A stretch of 64,000 nucleotides of DNA from Toxoplasma gondii ME49 (lineage: Eukaryota; Apicomplexa; Conoidasida; Eucoccidiorida; Sarcocystidae), in NCBI RefSeq assembly GCF_000006565.2, contig NC_031471.1, forward strand, positions 1,302,001-1,366,000. Direction: 5' to 3'. The position numbers were made by a program, and so were the translations under genes. This document shows, in pieces, positions 61,155 through 64,000 of the stretch (position 1 is the first letter of the stretch; every line of letters begins with the position of its first letter). The notes under the pieces were generated by a model. The model was not told where the DNA came from. It searched no databases and saw only the letters and a list, made by a program, of their open reading frames with translations.

Positions 61155-64000
61155 ATATAGATAGATATATATATATATGGATATAGATAGACATGGATAT
61201 AGATAGATATAGATAGATATAGATATATATATATAGACAGATATGTCCTGGGGTGTCCCCTCACCTTGAGTTGAGAGACTGTTGAAGAACAGCGAATTCG
61301 TGATCCAGTTTCCCTGGGTCATTGCCCTGGTTCATGCAGATAAGAAATGAAGAAAACGCAGCGAGTACAGACACACACACCTGCACTCACTCGCACGCAC
61401 TGAAACGAGGGAAAGTCGACCTATCTACATCTACATTTTTATTTATATCTAGATATGCACATGTGCATGTACAAGTCGACAAAGATGTCTGGACGTACAT
61501 CTATACACATTTATGTAACCGTAAATACGTAGAGATCCGGATCCACATCTATTCAAATCTATCTATCGCTACACATGAATATATCGTTATATCTATATCT
61601 ATATATCAATACCTATCAATATCTATCTACACTTATCTTTCTATCAATATCCATATATATATATATATCTACATATATATATATACATATCCATATATAT
61701 ATATATACATATGCATATATATATATATATATACATTTGTACGAGTGAGCGAGTGTCTGCAAATCGATATATTTCTGTGTCTACGTGTCAGATCTCCTCT
61801 TGAGAGTGCGATGATTTTCACAGCTTGCGTTTTTGCGAGTTCCTCTGACCGCTTGAGTCCCTGCGCCCTTTCTCTTCCCCCTGTTACCGAATCACAGACT
61901 CCTCTCTCATTCCAAGAGCCGCCATGGAGAGGATCACACTTGAGACAGCAATGCCTGAAGAAACATGGAAACGCATGCACAAAACACCACACCAGATCGC
62001 CACTGGAAAGAAGCACCCGGTCGACAGCGCAAAACGCTCTTTGCCTCCAGCTGCTCTTACGCGCCCTCAACAGATCGACATGCACATCCATAGGCACACA
62101 CAAATGTGCATGTTCTACTTCCACGCATGCATATATATACATATATATGTATATGTGTGTATCTGTCTCTCTCTGTGTATATAAATAACTATATATATAT
62201 ATATACATATATATGTATATGTGTATATCTGTCTCTCTCTCTGTGTATATAAAAAACTATGTATATATATATGTATATTTGTGTCTCTCTCTGTGTATAT
62301 AAATAAATATATATATATATATATATACATGTAATATATACATATATATATGTATATGTATGTGTGTATGTTTGTGTATGCGTGTGAAGTGGGTTCGTGT
62401 GTGGTTATGGCGGGACTTGTGCATGAAATGAAAAAGGAGATGGCAGCATTTGCTTGCGTTTGCGTCGAGTTTCCAGGGAGAGGTTCTGAGAGATCTGCGC
62501 GCTGAGAGAGAGCGGAGCGTATGCAGATATGCGAAGAAGAAACGCGACCGACGAAGCACAGTCAGCCTAGAAAAAAGAGACAGCACAGTGGAGCGCGCCG
62601 AAGCAGAGGGGCCGCAGGAAAAAGCAAGAAGAAGGAAGAGGGAGGAAACAAAGGAAGTGAAAAGAGAGAAAACAGAAGAGATCAAGAAATCTCACTTGAA
62701 GCTCCTTGGTGGCGACGATGCATGAACTCGTTGACGAGGCCCCGAACGACTTCTTTGTCGTCGAACCGGAAATCTGAGAAGTATCCAGAAGACAGAACGA
62801 CCTCCATTTGTTTTTCTCGGTTCAAACACGATCGGTAACAAGATATTATCGGTGTGAATGAGCTGCACAGTGCGAAATGCATCCAGAATCAGTCGCGAAA
62901 AAGGCGAGCGCAAGAGCACCTCGTTGTGCATGCATGCGAGAGAGAGGCAGCGCAGCGAAACGAACGACGCCTAAGGAGAAGAAAGTCTGAAGGAGGTGGA
63001 AAACACCAGCCTCCCGTCGTTTCCCTCTCTGGAGAACTCTGAGTCCAGATTCGCGTTTTGAGTTCAGTTGCTCCCAAGTTTGTCCATCTGAGGTTTCGGC
63101 GTCGAATCCTTTGGCCGAAGAAGCCTTCGCCTCGCTTCGGTGGATCGCCCCGAGCCTTGCCGTGAGCAAGCAGGAGGCTCGCGCGCCTCATGCCGCGGAG
63201 AGCGAGAACGAAAAGGCAGAAACCAAGCGAAAGGACGCAAGAAAAACGAGACAAGACGACCACCGCAGGTACGCGAGGACGCGCAACTGCCAAGGCGACG
63301 CGACGGACCGGAGGACTGCGGCGACAAATGCGAAGCCGGCCTCTGAGCGAAGAAGACTTGAACAGGAGCGAAACGGAACGCAGCGAAAAGGGGAACGTAC
63401 GAAAAAATCCACGAGAAACAGACACACAACGTCACCGACGAAGACGAACGAGGCACTGGAAAAATTCGGCCTGCTGCTCGAAACCGTCCGGAGAAGAGAC
63501 TTACAGGAGAAAGCATTCAGGGCCATGCTTATTTGATGAGAAGCGAACTCGGGAAGCAACTTGAGAATTCGCGGCTTCAGCTGGAAGAAGAAGCGTCCGT
63601 GGCTTCGGGATGCAGGCATCAGAAATGTCAAAAGCAAATCCAGGCCTTTCTCTCGTCCACCCTTCCTTCCCCGCAAAAAGACAAGGCACTTTGAACGCAC
63701 ACCGAGAGAGAGAGACAAAGCGTTGAGACAGACCGGTGCAAAGCAGCGGAGCTCCGACTCACGACAGTGATGCACAGTCAGTGGTGGAAAGGCGGTGAGG
63801 CGCAAAACGTCTGCATCTCTGGATCTCCGAGGAGTCTGGCAACGCAGGTTGGAAGTTCTACGAAGCAGGTCTGGGCACCGCAGCAAACGGACGACTGCGG
63901 AGCCATACCAACGCATGCATTGTCATCGGGATGTTCCCTGCGCGGCCCTGGGGGCTCTGTGTCGCGCACTGTGACTGTTGTCTGTCTGTCGAAGACACAC
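57694..64000 (-). CDS. Unrecognised multi-exon gene, 5' end beyond the window
   Basis: I do not recognise this protein. Supported pieces on the minus strand, in gene order: 63110-63020 ([15 protein letters not shown]...); about 62830-62696 ([20 protein letters not shown]); possibly 61888-61785; 61326-61265 ([20 protein letters not shown]); about 60715-60485 ([18 protein letters not shown]); 60435-60044 (392 bases, [20 protein letters not shown]...); one exon at 59857-59677 in one of two frames; then 58465-58294 ([12 protein letters not shown]...); and 57781-57694, ending [17 protein letters not shown], stop. The last two join perfectly ([16 protein letters not shown]), which fixes the 3' end. 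The middle junctions are unresolved, so total length is unknown. A faint M16 metallopeptidase look ([13 protein letters not shown]) exists in one frame only. No signal peptide or membrane span is evident. Confidence 0.4.
58069..58109. repeat. TA microsatellite
   Basis: TA run in the last intron of the right-hand minus-strand gene. Confidence 0.85.
58829..58940. repeat. Compound TA microsatellite
   Basis: TA runs interrupted by ATACATATATAAATATA units repeated about twice, so a higher-order repeat of roughly 50 bases is visible. Confidence 0.85.
61121..61240. repeat. TA and GATA/TAGATA microsatellite
   Basis: A pure TA run is followed by GGATATAGATAGATA-type repeats. Confidence 0.85.
61560..61735. 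repeat. ATCTAT/TA microsatellite cluster
   Basis: ATCTATC/ATATCTA repeats pass into TA runs separated by ATCCATATA and ATGCATATA. Confidence 0.8.
62138..62365. repeat. Tandem TA plus TGTGTATATCTGTCTCTCT repeat
   Basis: A composite unit of about 70 bases (a TA run, GTGTATCTGTCTCTCTCTG, then TGTATATAAATAA) is repeated about three times with small changes. Confidence 0.8.

Noticed and set aside
57694..64000. Naming the right-hand gene an M16 insulinase-like peptidase
   Set aside because: Only one helix-like match in one of two competing frames, no zinc-binding HxxEH seen, and splice structure unresolved. Left as unrecognised.

Overview
This window is nuclear DNA of a coccidian apicomplexan, most likely Toxoplasma gondii or a very close relative. 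The evidence is intron-rich genes with GT/AG borders, GC-rich serine/alanine/arginine-rich proteins, an ApiAP2 factor, an apicomplexan LDH-like malate dehydrogenase, many TA microsatellites and GCATGC words. From memory and unverified, the pair AP2 factor plus malate dehydrogenase matches the T. gondii chromosome IV locus of AP2IV-4.

Layout. 1-6530 (+): 3' part of a very large AP2-domain regulator, cut by the left edge. 9503-16793 (-): six-exon P5A-type ATPase. 18416-19208 (+): two-exon RING/TRAF-type zinc-finger protein. 19898-33258 (-): sixteen-exon, 2329-residue DEVH-box RNA helicase. 38356-41577 (-): seven-exon malate dehydrogenase with a possible in-frame N-terminal extension. 46244-47663 (+): bacterial-type ribosomal protein S16, presumably organellar. 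51144-56251 (+): ten-exon CCT zeta chaperonin subunit. 57694 to the right edge (-): an unrecognised multi-exon gene of which only parts could be modelled. The intron phases of every complete model were worked through by hand and agree.

The genes are mostly housekeeping (membrane-protein quality control, RNA metabolism, TCA cycle/redox, organellar translation, cytosolic folding) next to one regulator. They do not form one pathway.

The gaps are more interesting. Three of them (about 17.2-18.0, 35.9-36.4 and 43.7-45.1 kb) carry short, frameshifted, stop-containing stretches that read like reverse transcriptase, RNase H and integrase of a Ty3/gypsy-class retroelement. A fragment of mitochondrial cox3 (NUMT) sits at about 44.2 kb. 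These fossils, in a lineage usually described as lacking such elements, are the main discovery candidate. All assignments are by eye, with no database search.
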